From: a virus
Reading direction: 5' to 3' (one strand)
Length of the DNA stretch: 20,532 nucleotides
IMG/VR virus record: IMGVR_UViG_3300036668_000314
Coordinates: 1 to 20,532 of that record
Position 1 is the first letter of the stretch. Every line of letters begins with the position of its first letter. The translations under genes and the position numbers were made by a program. Positions 1 to 8,098 of this stretch are shown one piece after another. The notes under the pieces were generated by a model. It made no database searches and was not told where the DNA came from. It saw only the letters and a program-made list of their open reading frames with translations.

Positions 1-113
1 CTGCACGCTCGGTCACCGTTGAGAAAATTGAGCCTTTGGGAGTTGCACAGGTCTGGGACATCGAGGTCGAAGCCGACCACAGCTATGTCGCCCACGGACT
101 GATCCACCACAAC
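1..113 (+). mobile_element. Intein, C-terminal splicing region (5' partial)
   Basis: The first 37 codons do not belong to a polymerase and match the end of an intein. Block F is VWDIEVEADHSYVA and block G is HGLIHHN, with the penultimate His and terminal Asn needed for Asn cyclisation. The codon after the Asn (114-116) is Ser, a valid +1 nucleophile. Polymerase homology starts exactly there, in the SSxxPNLQ segment next to the dNTP-binding region, a typical conserved site for inteins. From family knowledge it should splice itself out after translation. Whether it carries an internal homing endonuclease cannot be seen, because only the C-terminal end is present. Confidence 0.92.
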
Positions 114-950
114 TCTTCTTCAAATCCCAACCTCCAGCAGATTCCAGCGCGAGACCCAGACATCAAGAAGCTGATCCGCGGACTGTTTATACCAGAAGAG
201 GGGGAGAACTGGGGGTCGTTCGACTACGCATCGCAAGAGCCGCGGTTGCTAGTACACTTTGCAGCATCGATGCCGGACCGCATGCGAAGCCCTGTGGTCG
301 ACACCATCGTCGAGGAGTACCACAAGGGCGACGTCGACCTGCACCAGATGGTTGCCGAGATCGCAGGCATCTCCCGCAAGCAGGCCAAGGCTGTGAACCT
401 CGGGATCATGTACGGCATGGGGGTGACCAAGCTGGCAGCCCAGCTGGACATCTCGGTCGAAGAGGCCAAGCGTATCATGGCCGAGCACAAAGACAAGGTT
501 CCGTTCGTGAAGCAGCTGGCCGATGTAGCCAGCCGCAGGGCCGAGAGCGAAGGCCAGATCCGCACGGTCCTCGGACGCCTGTGCCGGTTCCATCTGTGGG
601 AACCAACGACCTTTGGGTACAATAAGCCGCTACCTCTGGAGGAGGCTAAGAAGGAGTATGGCAACATCAACAATCTGAAAAGAGCGTTTAGTTACAAGGC
701 CTTGAACAAGCTTATTCAGGGATCGGCTGCAGACCAAACCAAGAAAGCGATGGCTGATTGTTATGCCGAAGGCCTCGTTCCGCTGTTGACCGTGCATGAC
801 GAACTGTGCTTTTCTGTGACTGATAAAGCGCAGGCCGCTCGGATCAAAGAGATCATGGAGACAGGCCTGAAGCTCAACATTCCGTCCCGTGTGGACGACG
901 ACGTGCCAGCCTTTCGGGGCTTGCCAAACAACTGGGGAGAAGTCGAATGA
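1..950 (+). CDS. polA: Family A DNA polymerase, C-terminal part, interrupted by an intein (5' partial)
   Basis: This is the phage replicative DNA polymerase. The frame (codons from base 3) is open to the left edge, so the gene begins outside. After the intein end (to 113), the extein resumes with SSSNPNLQQIPAR, matching the T-G-R-L-S-S-x-x-P-N-L-Q-x-I-P region of Pol I. Motif A is FDYASQEPRLL, keeping the catalytic Asp and the steric-gate Glu. The O-helix is RKQAKAVNLGIMYGM, with the nucleotide-binding Arg, Lys and Tyr and Leu where E. coli Pol I has Phe762. The conserved Gln segment is NKLIQGSAADQ, and motif C is VHDEL (about 791-805). All residues needed for polymerisation in the visible half are intact. 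The stop overlaps the next start as ATGA. Any exonuclease domain would be upstream, out of view. Confidence 0.95.
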   Translation, partial: ARSVTVEKIEPLGVAQVWDIEVEADHSYVAHGLIHHNSSSNPNLQQIPARDPDIKKLIRGLFIPEEGENWGSFDYASQEPRLLVHFAASMPDRMRSPVVDTIVEEYHKGDVDLHQMVAEIAGISRKQAKAVNLGIMYGMGVTKLAAQLDISVEEAKRIMAEHKDKVPFVKQLADVASRRAESEGQIRTVLGRLCRFHLWEPTTFGYNKPLPLEEAKKEYGNINNLKRAFSYKALNKLIQGSAADQTKKAMADCYAEGLVPLLTVHDELCFSVTDKAQAARIKEIMETGLKLNIPSRVDDDVPAFRGLPNNWGEVE

Positions 951-1147
951 GCAAAGCAGAAGAACAACAGGTGCTGGGGTTCAAGGACATGCATCCTGCT
1001 CAGGCCGAAGCGCTGCTGATGTTCATCCACATGGCCCTCACGGTTACTCCAGAGGAGTGCTTTGAGGACGTCTTCGATGCCGCGGAGGACTTGGTCGTCC
1101 TGCTGGGCGGCAACGGTATAGAGGTGCACTACGACGTGGTGATTTAG
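947..1147 (+). CDS. Small acidic protein of unknown function downstream of polA
   Basis: This 66-aa protein starts at an ATG overlapping the polymerase stop (ATGA), so it is probably translationally coupled to it and may be part of the replication module. The sequence is acidic, with several Glu/Asp clusters (PEECFEDVFDAAEDL), and looks mainly helical with a hydrophobic middle (ALLMFIHMAL). I recognise no domain. Its TAG stop interlocks with the TAA stop of the convergent gene on the other strand. Coupling and position make it likely to be real, but no function can be assigned. Confidence 0.75.
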   Translation: MSKAEEQQVLGFKDMHPAQAEALLMFIHMALTVTPEECFEDVFDAAEDLVVLLGGNGIEVHYDVVI

Positions 1148-4100
1148 TTTGCCTGCCGCTGTGCGATCTCTGCGTTACGCGCTTGAGACACGGGGTCTGA
1201 CCCCAACAACGCCATTGGAGGTGTACTTCCTGCCAGTGCTTGTGGAGCCTGTTGGGCCGCGGGCGCTGGCGCTTGCAAGGCAACGGGGGCCGGTGTAGCA
1301 ACCGGCCCCTGAGCTACCGCAGCAGGAACACCTACAGGCGCCACGTCCGAAGCTCCGGGCGTGGCGACCAGCGGAACAGGATCTGTGAAGTTTTGTGGGA
1401 TCAGCGGCTGCCGGTTTAGCTGACGCTCTATTGCACGGATTTCTCTGGCGGGCAGACGCGTTGTCACACGGGCCTGTGTCCGGCCTTCCCGCATCACGGA
1501 CTGGACGCGGTCATCGGATAGGCTGAGTGGATCGAACCGACCGCGCATGATGTTGCGGATCTCGGTGCTACCCAACCGCGCCTCGCCCGTCAGCTGCTGG
1601 CGGATCTGCCGGTCGTTCATACCGAGGCGACGGGCTGTCTCAACCAGATCAAACAGCTGTGCCTGCCCCCGCTGGAGCTGAGCGTTAGCCTTTTGGTAGG
1701 CCTCGATGACCTGCTCCTCTGTTGAGTCGTTGGCATTGGCCACGCGACTGAAAACGGATGAAGCATCACGGCGAGCTTGGTTGTACTCAAAGCCCTTGTA
1801 CTTAAAGGTCTGGTCGAGCTGGGCGCGCAACGGACGCAGGCCCGTGATCACGGCAGCGCCCTCTTCGTACCGATCAAACTCTTGCCCGGTGGCGCTAGGA
1901 GTGCCGGTGATAGCGCGGCTCACGCGGCCCTGAACAAACTCACCACCCTTTTCTTGGACGAACATTTCTGCTGCACCGGGGATATAGGCCCCAGCCACAT
2001 GGTTGAAGGCGATCTTCGCTCGCTCCCCCAGAGGGGTGTTTTCAGTGAACAGCGTTGACCCCGTTGGCGTCCGGCCGCCACGCACGGTGACGTTCGCAAG
2101 CCGCTCGCCCACAAGGCTCTCGGATGCAAATGGTTCAAAGAGCTTGCCCACACCAGCAAAGATGGCTGCGCGTATCTGCTCTGCTTCGGATGCACCCACA
2201 CTACCCTTTTCGCTATAGATCTGCATGGCCGCCCGCGCGGGAGCCAGAGCAAAGTCGTACGGCATCATGTAGCTGAGATCGAGATACTCTACGTCGGGAT
2301 CACCTGCTGCCGAGATCGGGATAAGCTGGTGTCCTTTGGTGTAGTATGCGGCGATCTTGTTCAAGTCCTCGATCGTGGGGTTTCCCTCTTCGCCCCAGCC
2401 AAGTGTCCGAGCGGCAGCAGCCTGCACACCAGACGGCACAGCCACAGCAGAGGCTAGGTATCCAGAGATGCGCTGCGCACCAACAGCGCGGATCTGCCGC
2501 TCGAGCTTGCGTGCAGCGTCAGGTCCAATTGCCGCAACCAGTTCATCACTGGCCTTGAAGCTCATGTCCCGCAAACCTTGATCCATGATGTTTGTCGTGT
2601 TGCGAATAACCTCGGCGGGGAAGGCCACAAAGTTTCCGACCACAGGAATGCGGCGGACCATCTTCACGGCTTCCGGCACACGGCCGTATGTTGGCTGCGT
2701 GTTCTTCACGATGTCGCCAGCCAGTGTGTCGAGGTAGCTCGCTGTGCCCGTAAGCTCCGAGGTCCGAGAACCGAGGCCCGACCGAACAAGAATGTCGGAC
2801 AGGTTGTTCACGGAGTCTGGTGTCAGGCCAGCACTGCGGAATGCGTTGTTGTACTTGGCGCGCTCCGCGCTCCAGTTGACCATCTTCCAGTACGTGTCGG
2901 TGTCCGAGTACAGCCGTTCAAGCGTGTTGGCGAAAGGTATTTGGTCCTTGACGGTCTTGACCCCACTGCCCACGCGCCCGGCAACGGAGAGATCAGAGCC
3001 CTCCCTCATCAGGTTCCGGAATTCCTCGACGGCGATGTTCTGCTCTCGCAGACCAAGGTTCCCAGTCAGCTCGTACATGCTGCGGAACTCGTCGTCGCTG
3101 AGGTTGGCTGCTTTCGCCCCAGTCAAACGGAAGGAGTCGGAGAACGGCATGCCCCGCATTATGTTGCCGTTTGCCATTGTCAGGAAGGCCCCAGACAAGA
3201 AGTTCCGCACCTGTGTGATCGGGCTGTACACAGTCTTGGCAGCCTGTGCCGCACCCTTCGCCTGCAGCGACAGTGCGAGGGCTTCGTTTAGGAAACCTTG
3301 CGTCATGCTTTGCGGGGTCGTGAGAGAGGCATAGATCTCAGGTGCCACATAGGCGCCGGTCATAGAGCCGTAAGATCCACCGAACACAGTATCCTTGCCC
3401 GGCTCACCGAGCCGAACATATCCTTTTGTCCGCGCAAGCTCTTCACCGATCTGCTCAGCGTCCGGCCCATATACTGCCAGCGGGATGGCTCGGCCAGAAC
3501 TCTGGTTGATCATCTGCACCGCTTCGGCTCCTGTCTTTCCAAACTGGGAAAGAGTACTGTCGTACAGAGAGTTGCCTGCGGCAATGCGGGACATGTCTTC
3601 TACCGTGCGGAGGAACGCCTGCTTTGGATCCTTGATCTCGCCCAGCAGCTCCCGCAGTGCGGGGGACTTGGTCAGCAGCTTGCTGCGCTCCTCGAGCAAA
3701 CCCTCTGCGATGTTGTACAGAGGCTTGCCGCCGATCTGCTTCTTGCCGCGGGCGGCCTTTGTGCCGCGCAGCTCAAGTATGGCTTCGTCAGACAGGTTGG
3801 TGTTCTTGGCGTCAAGGCCGATCAGGCGGCGAACCTCTTGTTCGGCGTCCGTCCGGACTACGTCGGCTGGGCGGACACCAGCCAACGCACCTTGTCGCAC
3901 GCGCGCGCGGTCCATTGACTCAAAGGTTTTCTGTACGTCGTCCACGGCGCGCTTAAATGTCGGGGACCGAGCGACGTTCTTGTCGACAACCCAGTTAGGG
4001 TCCTCAAACTTTTTGTACAGGCGGCGGACATAGCCACCCATGTTGTCGTTGAAGGTGGCCAGCATCTGCTCTTTGAGCTCGGGAGAAAGACTGCTCTCTG

Positions 4101-5277
4101 ATACTTGGTCGGCAATAATCGTCGACATACGCGTGATCTGATCACGCATCTGTGTGGCGGGGCCAACAATCTCTTCCCCGTAATCCTTGAGCGCGTCGTC
4201 CGTGCCTTGCAAGAACCGGAACAACCCATCGTACAGCTGATCGTGGCCCGCGCGGCCTGTGCCGCGAAGCTTCTGCATTGCATTGGGCGCGAACTTTTTG
4301 GCCGCTTGCTCGAACGCGGTGAGGCTTTTCTCGGCTTCGCCCCGCTGCGTTTTTGTAAAGGCCTCTGCTGACTCCACATTAAGGAACAGATCCTGCGGCG
4401 CCAAACCACGAGAGCTAAGGTACTTCTGGAGCGTGGTTCCATCAAGCTTGTTACCAAGGGCTTCCATGCCGCGGACAATAGTGCGGGCAGCCAGTGGTAC
4501 ACCCGGCACCATCGATACGCCTTGGGCCGCCAGCTTGGCAGCGGGAAAAAGCCCTTCAAAAGCGGCCCCGAAAGCGGTGCCCTCAGCCCCAACACGCAGC
4601 TTGTTGCGCAGGCGACGGAAGGCTTCATCCCGACCGGTCAGGCCAGTGTTCTCTTCTGTCTCAAGGACATCGGGCAGGGCGTCGAAAGCATCAGACAATG
4701 TGCCCATGCCGTCGGGCGAAACAAAGAAGTCGGACACGCCTGCGGCCATGGTGGTCGTGCCTGCAAGGCGGGCCCGCGAACCGACAAACCCTTTGCCTAC
4801 GCGACTGGCGCCAAAGGCTTCCGCCGAGCGCGCCATGCGCCCACCCTTGCCCAGCACTTCAGCGCCCTTGGCAACCTGCCCAGCTCGGCCCAGCCAACCA
4901 GCGATGGGGATGAAGGCCAGACCAAAGTTCGTGATCCCCTCTGCAGCGAGACCCGCAGTGGTTTCAGGATCAAGGCCCAAGTTGTCCTTTGCGCCGACGA
5001 AGAAGTCTGTCGTGGGCTGCGAGTAGTTCGTGTCCAGCAATGCGTCCAGACCGGCCGCACCAAGCTCCGCGATCCCCTGACCGAGGCCCACGGCCCCCGC
5101 ACCCATGCCGCGTGCGATATCACTAGCGACAGTGCGGTCGCTTTCCTCGGCATCGGGGGCATCGGCCGCCGGTCCCCCGACCGCTGTAAACGGTTTGCTT
5201 GGGTCAAAAGCTGGGGCAACAGTAGGCTCGGGTGAGCCCACTAGGGTGAAAGGCTTGCTTGGATCAAAGACTGCCAT
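1144..5277 (-). CDS. Large internal virion / DNA-ejection-type protein (1377 aa)
   Basis: This is the last and largest gene of the late cluster. It resembles the very large proteins at the end of marine podovirus structural modules, which are thought to sit inside the capsid and leave with the DNA. That role is inference. The N terminus has two copies of FDPSKPFTxVG (residues 4-14 and 24-34, 20 residues apart). Glycine/alanine-rich hydrophobic stretches follow (about 55-180). The middle is long and mostly helical, with IPVVGNFVAFPAEVI near residue 875. The last 70 residues or so are rich in Ala, Pro and Gln. I see no lysozyme or transglycosylase motif with confidence. The ATG follows the previous TAA directly (TAAATG). 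Confidence 0.8.
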   Translation of the reverse strand: MAVFDPSKPFTLVGSPEPTVAPAFDPSKPFTAVGGPAADAPDAEESDRTVASDIARGMGAGAVGLGQGIAELGAAGLDALLDTNYSQPTTDFFVGAKDNLGLDPETTAGLAAEGITNFGLAFIPIAGWLGRAGQVAKGAEVLGKGGRMARSAEAFGASRVGKGFVGSRARLAGTTTMAAGVSDFFVSPDGMGTLSDAFDALPDVLETEENTGLTGRDEAFRRLRNKLRVGAEGTAFGAAFEGLFPAAKLAAQGVSMVPGVPLAARTIVRGMEALGNKLDGTTLQKYLSSRGLAPQDLFLNVESAEAFTKTQRGEAEKSLTAFEQAAKKFAPNAMQKLRGTGRAGHDQLYDGLFRFLQGTDDALKDYGEEIVGPATQMRDQITRMSTIIADQVSESSLSPELKEQMLATFNDNMGGYVRRLYKKFEDPNWVVDKNVARSPTFKRAVDDVQKTFESMDRARVRQGALAGVRPADVVRTDAEQEVRRLIGLDAKNTNLSDEAILELRGTKAARGKKQIGGKPLYNIAEGLLEERSKLLTKSPALRELLGEIKDPKQAFLRTVEDMSRIAAGNSLYDSTLSQFGKTGAEAVQMINQSSGRAIPLAVYGPDAEQIGEELARTKGYVRLGEPGKDTVFGGSYGSMTGAYVAPEIYASLTTPQSMTQGFLNEALALSLQAKGAAQAAKTVYSPITQVRNFLSGAFLTMANGNIMRGMPFSDSFRLTGAKAANLSDDEFRSMYELTGNLGLREQNIAVEEFRNLMREGSDLSVAGRVGSGVKTVKDQIPFANTLERLYSDTDTYWKMVNWSAERAKYNNAFRSAGLTPDSVNNLSDILVRSGLGSRTSELTGTASYLDTLAGDIVKNTQPTYGRVPEAVKMVRRIPVVGNFVAFPAEVIRNTTNIMDQGLRDMSFKASDELVAAIGPDAARKLERQIRAVGAQRISGYLASAVAVPSGVQAAAARTLGWGEEGNPTIEDLNKIAAYYTKGHQLIPISAAGDPDVEYLDLSYMMPYDFALAPARAAMQIYSEKGSVGASEAEQIRAAIFAGVGKLFEPFASESLVGERLANVTVRGGRTPTGSTLFTENTPLGERAKIAFNHVAGAYIPGAAEMFVQEKGGEFVQGRVSRAITGTPSATGQEFDRYEEGAAVITGLRPLRAQLDQTFKYKGFEYNQARRDASSVFSRVANANDSTEEQVIEAYQKANAQLQRGQAQLFDLVETARRLGMNDRQIRQQLTGEARLGSTEIRNIMRGRFDPLSLSDDRVQSVMREGRTQARVTTRLPAREIRAIERQLNRQPLIPQNFTDPVPLVATPGASDVAPVGVPAAVAQGPVATPAPVALQAPAPAAQQAPQALAGSTPPMALLGSDPVSQARNAEIAQRQAN
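1286..1309. other. 9-bp perfect GC-rich hairpin near the convergent junction
   Basis: GGGGCCGGT (1286-1294) pairs with ACCGGCCCC (1301-1309) around a 6-base loop, with a possible extra G-U pair. It lies about 140 bp past the + strand stop and inside the end of the - strand 1377-aa gene. No T run follows on either strand, so it is not a standard intrinsic terminator. Confidence 0.6.
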
Positions 5278-6774
5278 TTACGACCCCAGTGGTTCAAAAG
5301 TTCCGTCAGGCTGCTCTTGGTACTGCACACCATCTTGCTCAACAATCCTGCCCGAGATGGGCGAGGCCCCGCCCCGTTGTGTAAGCGATTCGGCCACCGC
5401 GCGGGCTTTTACAGGATCCACTGTTTCGCCGTCCGCACCAAACACATCGTAGAAGTCTGGGTTCGCAAGGACCAATCCGAGGTTCTGCTGGTACAGACGC
5501 TCCGGTGTATAGGTGCTTGTCCCGCCGCCCGAGCCTCTGAGCCGTGCAATCTCTTTGTCCGTCGCCAGCTTGGCCGCCAGCGCTCGCGTCTCTGCTCTGG
5601 TCGCGTCCTTCGCTGCGTCTTCGGAGCGAATGGCTTTCATACCGGCCAGCGCACCTTGGGCAATGTTGGTCAGCGCGTTGGGGCTCTGCCCCGAGGCAAT
5701 GGCAAGACCGATCATGGCGAGGTTGGCCATGGCCTTCTGACGGCTGTCCTTATCTACCTCGTCGCTGCCCCCGCCGAGACGTGACATCATCTCTTCGAAG
5801 TCCGTGTCGTAGGTCGCCGGGTTGTTAACCTCTTCCTCGGTCAGGATAGGGCCTGCAATAACGGGAGTTGTTTCGGCGGCGGCGGGGGCCTGTTCGACGG
5901 CAGATTCTTCGACGGTTGGTTCTTCGGTTGTGGGCTGCGCGACAACAGCGGCGGGCGGCGGGGCGCCCGCGTCTCGTAACGGCACGGACTCGTTGCCCAC
6001 GTTGCCGTAAGGCATCGTGTCATCAAACGTCTGCTCCCGTGAAAAAATCTCTCCGAGACCAAAGAACCCCGGCCGGTCTACCGTCTCCGGCACGGACTCG
6101 TTGCCCACGTTGCCGTAAGGCATTGCACCGGCATCCGGCTCGACCCGCGGCGGGGGCGTAGACACTGCACTGGGCTCGACCCGCGGCGGAGGCGTAAACA
6201 CGGTGTCAGAAAACCGCTCATCCATCGCCCCAAGGATCGGGGCCCCGATACCGCGCGTGATCCCAGCAAGATCCTCTTGGTACTGCTGCATGTCAAACGC
6301 AGAGGCGTCCAGCGCAGGCACTGCGGGCACTGACATAGGTCCGATGTCCGAGGGCATCGGAGGGAGCTGGCCGCTCGTGTCTTCTGTAAACGAGGGGTTC
6401 ACCCCGCCCATGCCGTACTGTGGGGACTCTCCAACGATGTCCGCCATGGTGAGGCTTGGGCTAAGCCGCTGGCGTACTTCGGCCGCAACATCAGCAGAAG
6501 CTGGAGCCCCTGTCTGAGCATCCAAAACGCGGCCGTCATCGGTGAGGACGAAGGTCCGGTCACCGACCCGTGTCGCGCGCGCCCGAGCAGCCGACGGCAG
6601 AGGAGCATCGGGAGCAGAGGGGGTTGCCAAGCGCTGCGCACCGACGTTGCCCCCAACTTGGAACTTGGCCACCGTCTCGGCCAGCCGTGGAGAGGAGGAC
6701 ATAATCCCACCCATACCGCGCAGCTTCTCACGAGCTTCACGAGGCTGGAAGAGTTTGCGCATAAGTGGATCCAT
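5278..6774 (-). CDS. Internal virion protein candidate with in-frame repeats (498 aa)
   Basis: The start is the ATG at 6774 (MDPLMRKLFQPREAR), because AAGGAG at 6781-6786 sits 6 bases upstream. The frame stays open further upstream, but that part overlaps the neighbouring gene in another frame and reads as arginine/serine-rich shadow. FQVGGNV (residues 38-44) belongs to the GGxV motif set. The middle is Pro/Ser-rich, with a doubled TPPPRVEP and a doubled MPYGNVGNESVP encoded by perfect 36-bp repeats. The C-terminal third has a helical Ala/Lys/Arg-rich segment (about 370-430). It lies between the glutamine-rich 435-aa protein and the 1377-aa protein, so it is probably an internal or ejection component. 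The exact role is unknown. Confidence 0.75.
   Translation of the reverse strand: MDPLMRKLFQPREAREKLRGMGGIMSSSPRLAETVAKFQVGGNVGAQRLATPSAPDAPLPSAARARATRVGDRTFVLTDDGRVLDAQTGAPASADVAAEVRQRLSPSLTMADIVGESPQYGMGGVNPSFTEDTSGQLPPMPSDIGPMSVPAVPALDASAFDMQQYQEDLAGITRGIGAPILGAMDERFSDTVFTPPPRVEPSAVSTPPPRVEPDAGAMPYGNVGNESVPETVDRPGFFGLGEIFSREQTFDDTMPYGNVGNESVPLRDAGAPPPAAVVAQPTTEEPTVEESAVEQAPAAAETTPVIAGPILTEEEVNNPATYDTDFEEMMSRLGGGSDEVDKDSRQKAMANLAMIGLAIASGQSPNALTNIAQGALAGMKAIRSEDAAKDATRAETRALAAKLATDKEIARLRGSGGGTSTYTPERLYQQNLGLVLANPDFYDVFGADGETVDPVKARAVAESLTQRGGASPISGRIVEQDGVQYQEQPDGTFEPLGS
5980..6123 (-). repeat. Perfect 36-bp direct repeat, two copies 108 bp apart
   Basis: Copies at 5980-6015 and 6088-6123 are identical and encode MPYGNVGNESVP twice in frame. 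The 108-bp offset is 36 codons, so recombination between copies would keep the frame. Confidence 0.9.
6137..6201 (-). repeat. 29-bp direct repeat with a 36-bp period
   Basis: Copies at 6137-6165 and 6173-6201 differ at two bases and encode TPPPRVEP-type sequence twice. They lie next to the 36-bp repeat pair and have the same 12-codon spacing, suggesting a locally unstable Pro-rich linker. Confidence 0.8.
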
Positions 6775-6790
6775 GATCTGCTCCTTGGGT

Positions 6791-8098
6791 TCAGGCGGCG
6801 CTGGTCTTGTAGGCTTGGCTGAGACCATACGCCCCCATGCCAAGACCGGCAACTTGCGAACCAATGCTTGGCCCCGGCTGCGACATTGTAGTGATCTGCC
6901 CAGAAGGGGCGCCTGTAATGATGTCCGACGCGAAGGCCAGCTGCTGATACGGCTGCATCGCCTGCTGGTACTCGTTCGCCCGCTGCGCGTCCATCTGTGC
7001 CTGCGACAGCTGCTGCTGCATGCCACCCGTCGACAGCAGGTTGTTCATGTCCTGCAGGTTGAATTGCTGCTCCGCCTGACCAAGACCAACGAACTGCTGA
7101 CCGAGGCCCGCGATCCCTTGTCCAAGACCAGCGGCCTGCTGCTGTGCACCAAGACCAGCCTGAATACCAGACAGTCCAAGTTGCGAGCTCTGCAGACCGA
7201 GGTTACCGGCCGCTTGCGCACCGGTTTGTGCCAGCTGCTCAGCATTCAGACCAAGGCGACCACCTGCTTCGGCCGCACCGGCCGCGGCGCTCGAGCCGAT
7301 CTGCCCCAGCTGCCCAGTTGTCTGGGCCGCCTGCAGCGCGCGGTTTGCCGCCGACTCAAATCCGCCGGCTCGCATCTGGGCCGCCGTGCGAGCCTGCTGC
7401 TCAAGGATGTTCCGCTGCAGTTCCTGCTCTGCCACAGCCTGACGAGACCCGCCGAAAGCACCTGCCTGAACAGCTTGTCCGCGGACATTCTGCTGCGCGA
7501 GCTGGCCCTGCCGAGCGATGTCGGCCAGAGCCTGCTGGATTGCAGCGTCTTCAAAGGGGCTCATGAACTGCAACGCGGCATCGGGAGACAGCCCAGCAAT
7601 ACCCTGCCGAGCAGTACTCATCCCGAAATCGGAGGCTTCCATAAGCTGGCGCTGGGCCTCGGCCGTCGACGCCCGAGCGCGATCTGCCGTGACGCCTACG
7701 TCGATACCTGCCTGCTGCAGCGCTGCCTGTCCGGGCGCTATCTGACCCGGGATCTGACCAGCCAAATCACGTGTTGCCCCGAGAGACTGTTGCAAAGCTG
7801 CAACACCTTCTTCGGTCAGACCTGTTGCTCGCTCGAGATACGGCTTGTATGACCCCACGCCCTGCTCAGCAAGACCAAAGGCCTGCAGCTGCGCGGGGGA
7901 GAACCCCGCAACCTGCTGACCGGGAAGGTTCAGAGGCGCTGCCATAAGACCCTGTGCGGTTAGCGAAAGGCCTGGAACCTTGTCACCTTTAGTGGGGACG
8001 GCGTACTCTCGTCCGCCGATCACGGCGCTTCCGGTGAACCCAGTATCTACTGGTCCGCCTGCTTGGTACTGCTGTGGTACCCCTGCGTTTTCACACAT
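6791..8098 (-). CDS. Gln/Ala/Gly-rich helical internal virion protein (435 aa)
   Basis: The protein is dominated by Gln, Ala and Gly in long helical stretches. It contains RQGQLAQQNVRGQAVQAGAF, followed by GGSRQAVAEQELQRNILEQQ, a segment familiar from marine podovirus structural modules. From about residue 250 to 350, short repeats of L-G-L-x-x-x-Q-L appear. Near the N terminus, YQAGGPV (residues 11-17) is one of the GGxV motifs. The ATG overlaps the upstream stop as TGATG. Composition and position suggest an internal virion protein released with the genome. That is inference, because no enzyme motif is visible. Confidence 0.75.
   Translation of the reverse strand: MCENAGVPQQYQAGGPVDTGFTGSAVIGGREYAVPTKGDKVPGLSLTAQGLMAAPLNLPGQQVAGFSPAQLQAFGLAEQGVGSYKPYLERATGLTEEGVAALQQSLGATRDLAGQIPGQIAPGQAALQQAGIDVGVTADRARASTAEAQRQLMEASDFGMSTARQGIAGLSPDAALQFMSPFEDAAIQQALADIARQGQLAQQNVRGQAVQAGAFGGSRQAVAEQELQRNILEQQARTAAQMRAGGFESAANRALQAAQTTGQLGQIGSSAAAGAAEAGGRLGLNAEQLAQTGAQAAGNLGLQSSQLGLSGIQAGLGAQQQAAGLGQGIAGLGQQFVGLGQAEQQFNLQDMNNLLSTGGMQQQLSQAQMDAQRANEYQQAMQPYQQLAFASDIITGAPSGQITTMSQPGPSIGSQVAGLGMGAYGLSQAYKTSAA

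Noticed and set aside
6775-7026. 84-codon upstream extension of the 498-aa gene
   Set aside because: It is an Arg/Ser-rich shadow overlapping the 435-aa gene. AAGGAG 6 bases before the ATG at 6774 decides the start.
6542-7852. Long + strand open frame (436 codons) opposite the internal virion genes
   Set aside because: It lies antisense to two well-supported - strand genes. Its sequence is Arg/Leu/Ser/Cys-rich without domain character, and GC-rich coding DNA often leaves such frames open.
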